DNA of 60,202 nt. Origin: Stemphylium vesicarium (taxonomy: Eukaryota > Ascomycota > Dothideomycetes > Pleosporales > Pleosporaceae). The stretch covers positions 1 to 60,202 of the forward strand of contig QXCR01000179.1 of the NCBI GenBank assembly GCA_004380135.1, written 5' to 3'. Within the stretch, counting starts at the first letter, position 1, and the number at the start of each line of letters is the position of its first letter. Positions 33,906-43,908 of the stretch are shown piece by piece. The position numbers and the translations under genes are program-made. A model generated the notes under the pieces. That model made no database searches. It saw only the letters and a program-made list of their open reading frames with translations, and was not told the DNA's origin.

Positions 33906-35705
33906 ATGTCCTGGATTCTCTTTTTCTTTAGCTTGGTTCAGGCTGTTTGCGGTACATGCGCATCGCAATCATTTGACTATGTCATTGTCGGCGGAGGACC
34001 AGCAGGCCTTCTCATTGCGAACCGCTTGTCTGCCGATCCAGACACAACCGTTGCTGTCATTGAAGCTGGCGACTCCGCATATAATAACCCGAACGTGACG
34101 TCCGTTCCAAAGTCTATCCTTGAGTTTGGGCTCTTCATTGGGACCTCGATTGATTGGGGGTACACAACCGTGCCCCAGAAATATGCCGGAAACAAGACAC
34201 TTGCTTACTGGGCTGGAAAGGCTTTGGGCGGTAGTACGACTATCAATGGAATGACCTATCTGAGGGCGGAAAAGAACCAGATCGATGCATGGGAGGATCT
34301 GGGCAACCAAGGCTGGAATTGGGATACGTTATGGGATTACCTCCTTAACCAAGAAGGCTTCCAACCGCCCACCGCTGAACTCGAGCAGAGGGGCGCCACA
34401 TACGAAGTCGACGCACACGGGCGCGATGGAGAACTTGGCGTTGGCTTTACCCCATATCTTGTGGGCCAGGGATTTGCCGACCTGTTGAAGAGAACGTCCG
34501 AAGAAATGGGGTTTCCCTACAATGAAGATCCCAACGATGGCGTTATGCGCGGCTTCAACACATGGCCGATGACGTTGAATAAAACGGGGCCGACACGGGA
34601 AGACGGGGCAAGAGCATTCTACTATCCCGTCGCATCTCGATCGAACCTCCACGTCCTTCTCAACTCTACGGCGAAGCGCATCATCTGGAATGATACGAAT
34701 TCTCCTACGGCTGGTGTGCTTGCGTCTGGTGTTGAGATACTGACTGCGAAGAATGTGACGGACATTGTCTATGCATCTAAAGAGGTCATTGTCGCTGCTG
34801 GTGCGATCAGATCGCCGGCATTCCTTGAACATTCTGGTGTTGGCAACCCTGACGTGCTCGAACCCCTCGGCATCGAAACGATCAACCCATTACACTCCGT
34901 CGGCGCAAATCTTCCGGACCAACCACAAAACGGTATGGTGTTCTCTTCATCTACCAACTGGACTGGGTACCCTACCTTTGTCAGCTACCTGACAGCACCC
35001 GATCTCTTCGGCGAGGAGCTACCAGCTCTTGCCGAAGAAGTCAGAGCCAATCTGAGTGCATACGCTGCAACCATCGTCGCGGATTACGCGGATGGCACAA
35101 TCTCTGTTGAGACCCAGGAACGACTCTTGCGCCACCAAGTTCACCTGATCTTCGATGCGAAAAGCAAAGTCCCATTGGCCGAGCTCCTGTGGGCGCCGAC
35201 CGGCAACCAGATTATTGCGCAGCTCTGGAACCTGCTGCCTCTCTCTCGGGGCTCGATCCATATCAACTCGACCGACGCGACACTACCACCACGGATTGAT
35301 CCGGCCTTCCTCCAACTGCCCATTGATGTGTATGTACAAGCCGCAGCCGCAATTCGTGTCCGCGAGTACTTCGCCACATCCCCGCTCGCAGATCATATCA
35401 AGGGCGAAGTATCACCGGGTTTCGAAACCGTTCCGCAAGACGCTGGATGGAGAGACGCGTCTTGGGATGCATGGATCAAAGAGACACTTGGTGGCAATTC
35501 GCATCCTCTAAGTACTTGCGCGATGATGCAGAAAGACCTTGGTGGTGTGGTTGATACCGAGGGAAAGGTGTACGGTACGCAAAACGTGAGAGTTGTGGAT
35601 GCGAGCGTCTTCCCAACGCAAATCTCGGGCCATTTGAGCGCGAGCGTCTACGCCGTCGCGGGTAAGATCGCAGCGGCGATAGGACAAGAACCTGAAATAG
35701 AATAG
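33906..35705 (+). CDS. Secreted GMC oxidoreductase, glucose-oxidase-like
   Basis: A single exon of 599 aa. Signal peptide MSWILFFFSLVQAVCG is followed by the FAD ADP-binding fold (FDYVIVGGGPAGLLIANRLS, then VIEAGD). GMC signatures are present: AGKALGGSTTINGMTYLRA, and GAIRSPAFLEHSGVGNPDVL. The C-terminal substrate domain contains GNSHPLSTCAM with the catalytic His, and DASVFPTQISGHLSASVYAV with the second His. Many N-glycosylation sequons fit secretion. Family members oxidise sugars or alcohols with O2 and release H2O2. The NSHPLSTCAM and GANLPDQPQNGM arrangement resembles glucose oxidase and related sugar or aryl-alcohol oxidases, but the substrate is not determined. It is the last core-type gene before the AT-rich border. 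Confidence 0.93.
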   Translation: MSWILFFFSLVQAVCGTCASQSFDYVIVGGGPAGLLIANRLSADPDTTVAVIEAGDSAYNNPNVTSVPKSILEFGLFIGTSIDWGYTTVPQKYAGNKTLAYWAGKALGGSTTINGMTYLRAEKNQIDAWEDLGNQGWNWDTLWDYLLNQEGFQPPTAELEQRGATYEVDAHGRDGELGVGFTPYLVGQGFADLLKRTSEEMGFPYNEDPNDGVMRGFNTWPMTLNKTGPTREDGARAFYYPVASRSNLHVLLNSTAKRIIWNDTNSPTAGVLASGVEILTAKNVTDIVYASKEVIVAAGAIRSPAFLEHSGVGNPDVLEPLGIETINPLHSVGANLPDQPQNGMVFSSSTNWTGYPTFVSYLTAPDLFGEELPALAEEVRANLSAYAATIVADYADGTISVETQERLLRHQVHLIFDAKSKVPLAELLWAPTGNQIIAQLWNLLPLSRGSIHINSTDATLPPRIDPAFLQLPIDVYVQAAAAIRVREYFATSPLADHIKGEVSPGFETVPQDAGWRDASWDAWIKETLGGNSHPLSTCAMMQKDLGGVVDTEGKVYGTQNVRVVDASVFPTQISGHLSASVYAVAGKIAAAIGQEPEIE

Positions 35706-36006
35706 AAAAGTAATTACCTATCTATATTTATTCTACTCTAGTCTAGATAAGAAATAATGTAAGTATAACGTAGGTGTATACCATATAGCCTGCCCATACT
35801 AAGACTTTACTATAACTACCTCTAGCTTATAATAGCTTGCTAACTATACTAAATAGAACTATTGAAAAAGACTAGAACGTTCATTATACTTTAAGCTATT
35901 TAATGAGATACAGTGTTTTTAGTATGATACGTTATAGTTATCGTTTCTGAATACGTGGGATCTGCAGGTCTTGGATGCTTTGCACCAGCGATTCGTACGG
36001 CAGTCG
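35706..36006. other. AT-rich border segment, partly RIP-like
   Basis: The sequence is strongly AT-rich with many TA dinucleotides and few CA or TG, but not as depleted as the block near 59 kb. It marks the change from dense core genes to sparse accessory DNA. Confidence 0.6.
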
Positions 36007-36501
36007 TTATTTGCCCTTTTCCTCTTCTTCTTTTGCAAGGTTGAGCAGGACAAAAACGAGTGTTGAAGAGAGGTGGTTGTAGTTTGCGATTAGCCACCCG
36101 AGATACGCGTCTGCCATGCGCCTTTTGTCCACTCTCTGCCTGCTCTCGTGGAGGAAGGCAAAGGATTTGTCGATGGTGATGACTTGGTTGCGCCAGTCCG
36201 CGAGTAGCTTGAGCAGCCACTTCAGATTCTCGCCATCGAGTTGCACTTTCACGATGAGGTTTTCTGGGTCGGATTCAAGGCTGGGCGGTTCTGGCGTTGG
36301 TCTGTGGATTTGTGGTGTGGAGGGTCGCGAATAAGAAGCCTCTATGTCTCTCGGTCTGGCACCACATAAGACGGCAACTTGTTCGTTTCGAGGAACCAGA
36401 TTTCTACTTTTGGATGATATGTCGAAAAGTGTTACGGTTTGGGAAGTAAGGGCATTGCGCGTGTCACGTGCGTTGTCCTGGCGCTCCTCCCTCACCTCCA
36501 T
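36007..36501 (-). CDS. Hypothetical protein
   Basis: ATG at 36501 gives MEVREERQDNARDTRN and 164 aa. A TATATA-containing element lies on the coding strand roughly 65-75 nt upstream. There is a Pro-rich middle (RPSTPQIHRPTPEPPSLESD), then an amphipathic helical part (NLKWLLKLLADWRNQVITI, RRMADAYLGWLIANYNHLSS) and an acidic/basic end (NLAKEEEEKGK). I do not recognise a family. It may be the last exon of a larger or decayed gene in this accessory segment. Confidence 0.4.
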   Translation of the reverse strand: MEVREERQDNARDTRNALTSQTVTLFDISSKSRNLVPRNEQVAVLCGARPRDIEASYSRPSTPQIHRPTPEPPSLESDPENLIVKVQLDGENLKWLLKLLADWRNQVITIDKSFAFLHESRQRVDKRRMADAYLGWLIANYNHLSSTLVFVLLNLAKEEEEKGK

Positions 36502-37860
36502 GAGCACCTTCTACGATGACCAGCATCAGAGATACGTCATGTCAATAGACCCTGATTGTGGCCATATATAAGGTGGCCACAACAGCACAACGATACAACA
36601 ATACACTTCATACTCTCATTGCTGCTTTGCGCAGTTGCACTTTAATTTGCTACATCATACACCGCAAGAAAAAGCCTAATAATTACATGCTCACCCGCAA
36701 CCAACTTTTAGATGAGCACGGCTCCGTAGATCCTGCACCAATCGAGTCAGGAGCCTAGGCACCCGCAATGCATGCGTAGCGTCGCCGGCAGCACCGCGCA
36801 GGAGTTGCTGTGCACGCCGCTCGGCAAGCCAACACCGTCGACAGATCTCGGGTCGGCAAAGGCTCTGTCCTCCACACTCGCTATTGGCGGTAGCTTTTAC
36901 TATCCGTCTTCCAGCCTCCGTTTGCACGTCTTATCAATCCTTGAACCTAGTCAGCCCTGGAGACAACAGTGTTAGTAAAAGGTCACGGTTTATTTTCTCG
37001 TGCGGCAGGGCACGTGGCACTTATTAGGTACCCAACGATCGTAGGAAGCTCTCCATGTGGCATCCAGCTAACGTCTTCAACCACAGAGCTCACATAATGA
37101 ATATCGCGCATCTACTGGTCAAGAACCCCGCAGCTTTGACAACCTAAGAAGGCGTTCGCTTCCATGTAGGCGACACAGTCACGTCGCATCAGCTGAATTG
37201 CGGCTAAGATGCGCAGCCACGCCCAGCTTAGTGCGCAGTAGCATCACTATCTTTCGACTTGATCGGAGGCAGCGTATCCTGATTGTGGTCAGGCGCGCGT
37301 CATGTACATCCGTGTAGTAATCGGTACTCTACAACGCTTGATAGGGCAGATTTACGGTAGCACTACAATCTCGAAGGTCTAGAACACGTATGACGCACCC
37401 TAAAGGATGCCAAGAATTTTCAGCTAGGCACGGTTCTGGGCTATATCACCATTTCGCAGCTCGGTGTCGTCGCTGAAATGCATCGCCCGACTCCCAAAAC
37501 TCTACCAAGCAGACTGACAGCCTTCGTGGTCACCGAGCGCAACTTGAACACAAGATGAGTGGACTCACGAATGCCGACCAAAATTCAATTTGGAACAGTA
37601 CAAGGATTGTGACGCAGTTCCAGCATGAATTGCCCATGTCAATAAGCCCTGATTGTACGCTGCTATCTGATGAGCTGGAGTCCGAATCGGAGCTACAAAA
37701 CTAACTTTTCCTAGATGTAATATTTTCAATGCCATGGGAGACTTTGACCTTATCGAACGGGAAGGTCCCTTGTCACAGAGAGGAGTCTTTGCGGGAACAG
37801 CCGAGAAACCCTTTGGGACACAATGTTGATATCCCCATCGCACGCCATGACTTCGTTCCT
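36502..37860. other. Accessory intergenic DNA, 1.36 kb
   Basis: No supported gene. Both strands are full of stops, with scattered short frames. A decayed 5' part of the HET gene may begin around 37.73 kb but has no recognisable motif there. Confidence 0.45.
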
Positions 37861-38201
37861 GAGGCGGTTCGAACGGACGCCACACAAAGCCTTTACAGGC
37901 CGCTCCAGCTGGGCCGCACTCGCATCCTCAAATTCTACCGGGACAGTACAGCGACGACATTCAATGTCACCTACATACCGCAATGCTTGAGCAAAACAGA
38001 CTCGCTTACGATGCGCTATCGTATACTTGGTAGCTCAACGATCTTGAGCGTTGGTGGAAGAAGCATACGGATGGGAGCAAAGGAGTGACGAAGAACCCAG
38101 AAGTGTTCTTCACTTACGAAGGGGTCAAGGTTCCAGTCCAAGAGAACCTCCACAATGCACTTCGCAGACTACGCGACAGGCAGAACAGCAGGCACATTTG
38201 A

Positions 38202-38438
38202 GTAAGATATCCTTCCTCTATGCAAAGAATTTGTTAGTAGCACTAGGAAAATGGGAAAATCGTGATGTATTAGTGCTACGAGAGTGAGAGTCTATGTACA
38301 TGAAGTCACGCGCTAAGCCTCTATGGAACTAGCGCGAGAGTGAGGTGAGGTATATCGCGCCTCGGGCAGAATACCTGAGGGCCATGGCTGACAAAATTCA
38401 TTATGTAGCCATTAATGACGATGGAATCGCGCTGGCAG
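38202..38438 (+). other. Enlarged intron in the HET relic, carrying inverted repeats
   Basis: GTAAGA at 38202 and GGCAG ending at 38438 fall exactly where the HET core reads ..RHI(W) and VEALCINQ. At 237 nt it is about four times the local intron size. It contains two inverted repeats: GTAGCACTA/TAGTGCTAC (38237-38279) and CGCGCTA/TAGCGCG (about 38309-38337). An insertion into an original short intron is the likely cause. Confidence 0.5.
38240..38276. repeat. Short inverted-repeat element, copy 1
   Basis: GCACTAGGAAAAT at the left and TTAGTGC at the right form a hairpin. The sequence resembles copy 2 at 40409-40444 in both arms and part of the loop. Confidence 0.4.
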
Positions 38439-40087
38439 GTAGAAGCATTGTGTATCAATCAAGAAGACATGACTGAGAGGACACAGCAAGTGCAAATGAT
38501 GAACGAGATTTACGCGAATGCTTGCGAATTCTCGATCTGGCTCTGAGAAGTAGACTACACCTTCGATGTCTTTGTGAAGATATCAAAACTGGTGCATCTT
38601 TGGATAAAAGAGCATGGACTCGAAGGCATACTTCAAAAAACGCATTATCCGAGCGAGAGAGTTCACTTCAACAGGCACGACCCACAGGTAAAGAATCATG
38701 GGCAACAGTATGTCAACAATGATTTGAGCCAGTTGTCTAAAATACCTCTATACGATTGTAGATGGTTTCATTGTCTGTGAGTCTTGCAACAAGTTTCATT
38801 AGTCCGGTCAGCAACAGTGTTCTACGATGCCCATGAGATCTCTTGGGAATATATCGGGATCGCTGCGTCGATTATTCGGACAAACTACAGTATTTTCATC
38901 CAGAATTTAGCAAGTTGAGATCGGAGGGATATTCCTATGGGGCTCTTGAATGCAAACTTCATGTATCGCATTTCGACATCTCAGAAGCTATTCGAGCCTC
39001 TGCACTTTTCCTTCCACCAGCTCCTTCGACTCACTCGTCAGCTGAAATGTAAGGAGAAGCGAGACAATGTGTTTGGTCTTCTCGCAATACCAACAACGGA
39101 CAGTGTAGCACATGGGATTTTGCCGGATTACAAGAAGAGTGATGCAGAGGTTTACCGCACTGTTGCTTGGACCTTGATCAAAGGCTCAATGTCTCTCGAC
39201 ATTCTTTCCAGCGTCCAACACGACTTCCCACAAAACAAAGCAAACCCCAAATGGATCCGAACGACCGATACCGAACCTGATGACACTAAAGTGCCGTCTT
39301 GGGTGCCGCAATGGCACTTTGTCTTGACACAAGCTCTGGGTCCACTCGAACCAGATGCAAGCTTTGCTGCATCGTGTGAAACTCGTGCTAACATCCAATC
39401 GCTCACTCCGGACAGGCTGGCCGTGGGTGGGAGAATTATCGAACAGGCATTAGATATCAGACAATGCACAGCGGATGAATTCACCTCTCACCGTAGACAT
39501 CCTTATGGTGTTGCTCGAGGGGAGAGTGCCCCTCGAATGGGATTTTCTGTTTTTTGAGTGGGCCGGGTGAAATATTTCCGGAATCGGATGAGCTGGTCAG
39601 GCCCATCACCAAGAAAGATCTACAAGAATTCGCCACGACATTAACAGGTGGGAAAACCTGGTACGGGCTGTCCATCAGCGACCCCGAATCCCACCTAGCA
39701 GGCTTCGCCTCATGCCTCGTAAACGGTCTGCTCCACTTGACCTTGAATGACGACGTCTATGAGGGAATCTCTGACGCGCACAAGAATGAGCCGCTTATCT
39801 CAGTGGATAATGTAAGGTCCCTTTGAACTGAAGGCGACAGAATCCAGTTCTTGAACGCTGCAGTTGCTGCTTGCCGCGAGCGTTCGTGCTTTAGGACGGG
39901 CTCAGGCATAAGGGGATTGGGACCAATTGATATGAAACTAGGGGACTGTGTCTATGTTTTGTATAGAGCTAGTATGCCCTTCTTCGTTCGACCTAAGGGT
40001 AGTGCCTTTCGACTTATAGGTGAATGCTACGTTCACGGCTTAATGCATGGACTAGGGATTCCTAACGGATTAACGGATAAAGTATAG

Positions 40088-40488
40088 AAGTGTAAGCAGT
40101 GAGAGAAGGGTGGTATACAAAAGTAGTTGTCTTGTTTTTGATGTCTATGTAGCTGTCGTGGAAGCCTTATATAGGGCTACTACGATAGTCTGTTTACATG
40201 ACGTATCTATGATCGCGATAGGTGCAGCAGGTGCTGCTCAAGAGCAGGAGGAACCCTCTCTCCACCACGTGGCACACCTGAATGTCCCTACCTCATGAAC
40301 CGTCACATAAAGAAGAATCGTGGATAGACATAATTTAGGATACTACCTAACCTATATAAGGCGACGAAGATGCCTAACTAATATAAGGCGTGGGTCAGAG
40401 TTTAAACCGCACTAAGAAAATAGAACACTAAGTGTATTTAGTGCTCTAGAAAAAAACGACTAGAAACGTCAAAGATACGTTGCCAATC
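40088..40488. other. Intergenic with decayed repeats
   Basis: It contains a repeated segment, CTAACCTATATAAGGCG and CTAACTAATATAAGGCG, at about 40350-40390, and a small hairpin at 40409-40444. No gene is seen. Confidence 0.5.
40409..40444. repeat. Short inverted-repeat element, copy 2
   Basis: GCACTAAGAAAAT at the left and TTAGTGC at the right mirror copy 1 at 38240-38276. The two copies flank the ruined 3' part of the HET gene. Confidence 0.4.
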
Positions 40489-41462
40489 TTACGACAGCTC
40501 AGCCAACTCTCTAATCGCATCCGCTATTCTGTTTATTAACTGTCTTCCTCTAGGGAAGTCGTGCCCGAACGTATGGTGTATCTCTTCCACCTCGTGTTCC
40601 TCGCATAGCTCAACCAAATGCTTCCCGTGATGCGGATCTACTAGATCCTCCGCCGTACTTCTTATATGAAGGGTGGGAATCTCAACCAACGCCGGCTGTA
40701 GCCTCTTCCGGTCCCATCGACACAACCCATACGTGCCATCGCTCAGAAACGGTGTTCCATCCGCCATCATTTTTCCTTCCAGCCTGCTCAAGAGTCCGAG
40801 CAGTCTCCCATGATCTACCTGATCCTGTTCGCTCACCCCAGGCTTATGACGGAGCGCGCTAGGTCGGAGGAACATTTCTTTTGCTTGCTCGAAAGTTTCG
40901 GACACGTCTGCATCGCCGAGTCGCGTTTCGATACCGTCGACGTGGAAGACACGTAATGGCGATGCTCCGTTCACGAAGACTGCGAAGCGGAATAAGGGCT
41001 TATCAGTGGGTTCGGAATGAGCGGCCTCGATGATGAGCTCGGCAGCTAGCGCTGCGCCACCCGAGTATGCGAAGACGCCATCGAAGGGACCGTCACTCCG
41101 CAGGATGCGAAGGAGCTCCTCGTGGGTTTGCAGGATAGATTGAGGGTCAAATGGGTTGTAGTACGTGTAGAGAGGGAGCTTGGAAAAGTTGGAGGTGTGT
41201 AGAGACCAGTTTCCTGTGGCACGCATTCAAAGCGTCAACCATGTTCTTCTTGCTAATGGTTACAAAAGTGTTTTACCTTCAGTGTGGCGGACGGTGCCTT
41301 GAACGAAGACCCATTCAAAATCATCTAGCGCTGCACGGATAGATGCCGTTTGCATGCGGAAAATCTGGAGAGACAATCAGGAGAAGGTAGATCAGTAAGA
41401 TGGGTGTTTATATCTCTAACCTCGTTATTAGAGCCTCTCCCATGGAGGCAAAGAATCTTCAT
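40489..41462 (-). CDS. FSH1-family serine hydrolase, LovG-like thioesterase candidate
   Basis: Exons are 41462-41421, 41364-41277 and 41213-40489 (284 aa); introns of 56 and 63 nt end in CCAG and ACAG. The N-terminus MKILCLHGRGSNNEIFRMQT is the FSH1 signature. The nucleophile elbow is FAYSGGAALAAEL (a GxSxG-like AYSGG with its Ser), the Asp region is HIRSTAEDLVDPHHG, and the His is in EIHHTFGHDFP. This alpha/beta-hydrolase family includes LovG, which releases the finished chain from a highly reducing PKS. The HR-PKS at 49907 has no release domain, so a trans thioesterase role is a reasonable inference. A different ester hydrolase role in tailoring cannot be excluded. Confidence 0.87.
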
Positions 41463-42177
41463 TGCTAACTTCGTGTTTGGAACCAGATTGTGAGGATGGT
41501 TGAGTAACGGGATTCGCCGTGGTTATTTCCCGTGAGTCGTTGTAATGATTTATCCCTCGTGACTTGGGCAATTCGGCTCGGCAATTCTGGATCATATGAC
41601 CACATACCATAGCGCTGCCAAAATTTCCAAAAGAGACCTGGAATTTCTTTCTTTCTAGCGCGGGAATAATGTTCCACAGGAACTTGGTCATTACTTTCGA
41701 CGTTAGCTTACCTGGGCAGCGCACTATCTGGGACACCGCACGTGTACCAATATTGATATTCGCCCTACTGCATCTGGTGATGAATCGTAAAGAGCGGTGA
41801 ACGGCTTTCGTAGAAACGTACCTAGGTTCGGCAGATTCTTTAGAATATTTGCCCATACTGTCGGTGGGCCCAGTACGTGGCCGGCGTAACAGGAAACGGC
41901 TGCGAGCTCTAGTATCGGCCGGCCGTAATGTGGCCACGCTAGCGTAATCAGACATTTCGGATTCAGATGATACCCCGAAGGTATCGTTTCAGTTATCCAC
42001 TAGACAATGGTCCCACCATCATGCGGCCCTTCTCCGGTATTGGGACATCGTACGACTGATCAAAGATCTCTCAAGTACTCATGCAGGGCTTACTCCCGTA
42101 TTATATAAGCATCACCTTCTTGATCACACATGCTTTTACGAGACGATCAGTTTTACTTCCAAATCTCTCCACCCACG
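41463..42177. promoter_or_regulatory. Divergent promoter of the hydrolase and alpha-glucosidase genes
   Basis: A TATATAA element at 42102-42108 lies about 70 nt before the alpha-glucosidase ATG. The shared 715-bp region suggests coordinated expression of the two genes. A long minus-strand frame overlaps it but is not supported. Confidence 0.55.
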
Positions 42178-43908
42178 ATGTCACAACACTCAAGACCCTG
42201 GTGGCAATCTGCCATTGGCTATCAAATATGGCCAGCGTCCTTCAAAGATTCGAACAGCGACGGCGTAGGCGATCTCAATGGAGTTATCAGCAAGCTCGAC
42301 TATCTCAAATCCCTCGAGGTGGATCTCATATGGTTCTCACCTGTGTACAAGTCGCCTCAAAGAGACATGGGTTACGACGTTTCCGATTATGAGTCCATCT
42401 CTCCGCAGTTTGGCACCCTCGCCGATATGGACAACCTCATCCTGGAGGCGAAGAAACGTGGCATCAAGATCATCATGGATATGGTCGCAAATCATACATC
42501 CGACCAACACCATTGGTTCCTGGAGAGCTGCAAATCACGATCAGGGCCTTATAGTGATTGGTACATCTGGAGAGACCCAAGATATGATAGCGAAGGAAAC
42601 CGAGAGCCACCGAACAACTGGCGCACTGGATCGCGGTATGGAAAGAGCACTTGGAAGTATGTGGCGGATAGGAATCAGTACTACTTCTGCTTCGGGACGT
42701 CTTACCAGCCAAATCTGAATTGGTTCTCTCCTGAGTTGAGACGCGCAGTATATGAAAGCGCAGTGAAGTTTTGGTTGGATCGAGGAGTGGATGGGTTTCG
42801 GATGGATCTGGTCGGTTTATACTGGAAGGATCCGGCCTTCCCCGATGCAAAAGAAGTGTATCCTGGGGAAAAGCTACAGCCGCTCGATGGAACGCGGTGC
42901 TTGAACGGCGAAGAAGTTCATACCTGGCTAAGGGAGTTGAAAGGAAAAATCGTGCAGGATTTTGGGGAGGAGATAGTCTTGATTGGAGAATTACCCAAGA
43001 CGGACCGGGAGACATTTCTACGATACATCTCTATCAGATCACAAGAGCTGGAAATGGCACTCGATACAGACATCTTCATTACAGGTAATGACTGGACAGA
43101 TGGCCTCTACGAACTCAAGCGACCGGAGCTACCACTTCTCAAGGATGCCGTTCTGAAGACGCAGAGCCTTCTCGATGACGGAGGCTGGCCTACTGCATTC
43201 CTCGAGAATCACGACTTTGCCCGCAGTGTTTGCCGTTTCGGGCCGGGTGAGGGCCCTCACTGTGAAGCTGCCGCAAAGATGCTTGCTCTCATGGCCGCGA
43301 CGCTCTCTGGGACTTTCTTCATCTATCAAGGACAGGAGATTGGGATGACAAACGTCCCGTCCTACTGGACACGAGATGATTTCAAGGACAACGCTGACCT
43401 CGAACACATCGAAGACATCGACCCAAGCAAGGACGCCGCTGTAGTAGAGAAATCTGTCGCTGCGCTCGCAATCTGGGGACGAGATAATGGGAGAACGCCG
43501 GTTCAATGGTCGAACGAAGCGTATGCTGGCTTCAGTGACGTGAAGCCCTGGATGAGGGTCATCGACAACTACACTTCTATCAACGTCGCGGAGCAACTTG
43601 GGAAGCCTGACAGCGTGCTTTCATTCTGGTGCAAGATGATGCGGATGAGAAAGGAACTGTGTGATGTATTGGCTTACGGATCCTTTCGTCTCCTTGACCG
43701 AGATAATCCTAGTGTGTTCTCGTACTCGAAAACGCGCACGGATGGAAAGACCATAATGCTAGTGGTACTAAACTTCTCGAATCAGATGCAGGCTCCGGGC
43801 CATATTGGGATTAGCTCAATGCACCTAGTTTGCTCGACGGCTTCGACTGGGATGAACGAAGCCATATTGCAACCATGGGAGGGCCGCATGTATGAAATGT
43901 CGCTATGA
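42178..43908 (+). CDS. GH13 alpha-glucosidase (maltase/isomaltase type), intracellular
   Basis: A single exon of 576 aa from the ATG at 42178 (context CCCACGATGTC); an upstream in-frame ATG at 42130 adds 16 residues but sits only 22-28 nt past the TATA box. It starts MSQHSRPWWQSAIGYQIWPA without a signal peptide. The (beta/alpha)8 motifs are ordered: DLNGVISKLDYLKSL, MDMVANHTSDQHHWF, GVDGFRMD with nucleophile Asp210, LIGELP with acid/base Glu271, and ENHD with Asp346. The GH13 C-terminal all-beta domain follows. Fungal relatives split alpha-1,4 or alpha-1,6 glucose links from maltose, isomaltose or glucosides in the cytosol. It sits between the thioesterase and the membrane protein of a PKS cluster, which is unusual; deglucosylation of a pathway compound is speculation. 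It has full length and all catalytic residues. Confidence 0.92.
   Translation: MSQHSRPWWQSAIGYQIWPASFKDSNSDGVGDLNGVISKLDYLKSLEVDLIWFSPVYKSPQRDMGYDVSDYESISPQFGTLADMDNLILEAKKRGIKIIMDMVANHTSDQHHWFLESCKSRSGPYSDWYIWRDPRYDSEGNREPPNNWRTGSRYGKSTWKYVADRNQYYFCFGTSYQPNLNWFSPELRRAVYESAVKFWLDRGVDGFRMDLVGLYWKDPAFPDAKEVYPGEKLQPLDGTRCLNGEEVHTWLRELKGKIVQDFGEEIVLIGELPKTDRETFLRYISIRSQELEMALDTDIFITGNDWTDGLYELKRPELPLLKDAVLKTQSLLDDGGWPTAFLENHDFARSVCRFGPGEGPHCEAAAKMLALMAATLSGTFFIYQGQEIGMTNVPSYWTRDDFKDNADLEHIEDIDPSKDAAVVEKSVAALAIWGRDNGRTPVQWSNEAYAGFSDVKPWMRVIDNYTSINVAEQLGKPDSVLSFWCKMMRMRKELCDVLAYGSFRLLDRDNPSVFSYSKTRTDGKTIMLVVLNFSNQMQAPGHIGISSMHLVCSTASTGMNEAILQPWEGRMYEMSL

Larger units (their letters stand above)
37861..40087 (+). 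pseudogene. HET (heterokaryon incompatibility) gene, disrupted
   Basis: HET-domain landmarks appear in order but in different frames and broken by stops: RPLQLGRTRILKFYRDS at about 37898-37948, YDALSYTW at 38007-38030 followed at once by a TAG, VPVQENLHNALRRLRDRQ ending at a TGA at 38199, VEALCINQEDMTERTQQVQM from 38439 ending in TGA at 38544. Downstream parts include KCKEKRDNVFGLLAIPTTD and SWVPQW (38937-39557), a shifted frame from 39554, and a C-terminal RLIGECYVHGLMHGLG ending at 40087. HET proteins trigger cell death when genetically different strains fuse. This copy needs several frame changes and stop reversals to be read through, so I call it a pseudogene rather than an intron-rich gene. 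Confidence 0.8.

Noticed and set aside
41428..41955. 175-codon minus-strand frame overlapping the start of the FSH1-type hydrolase
   Set aside because: It overlaps the first exon of a well-supported gene in another frame, has no domain and lies in the shared promoter.
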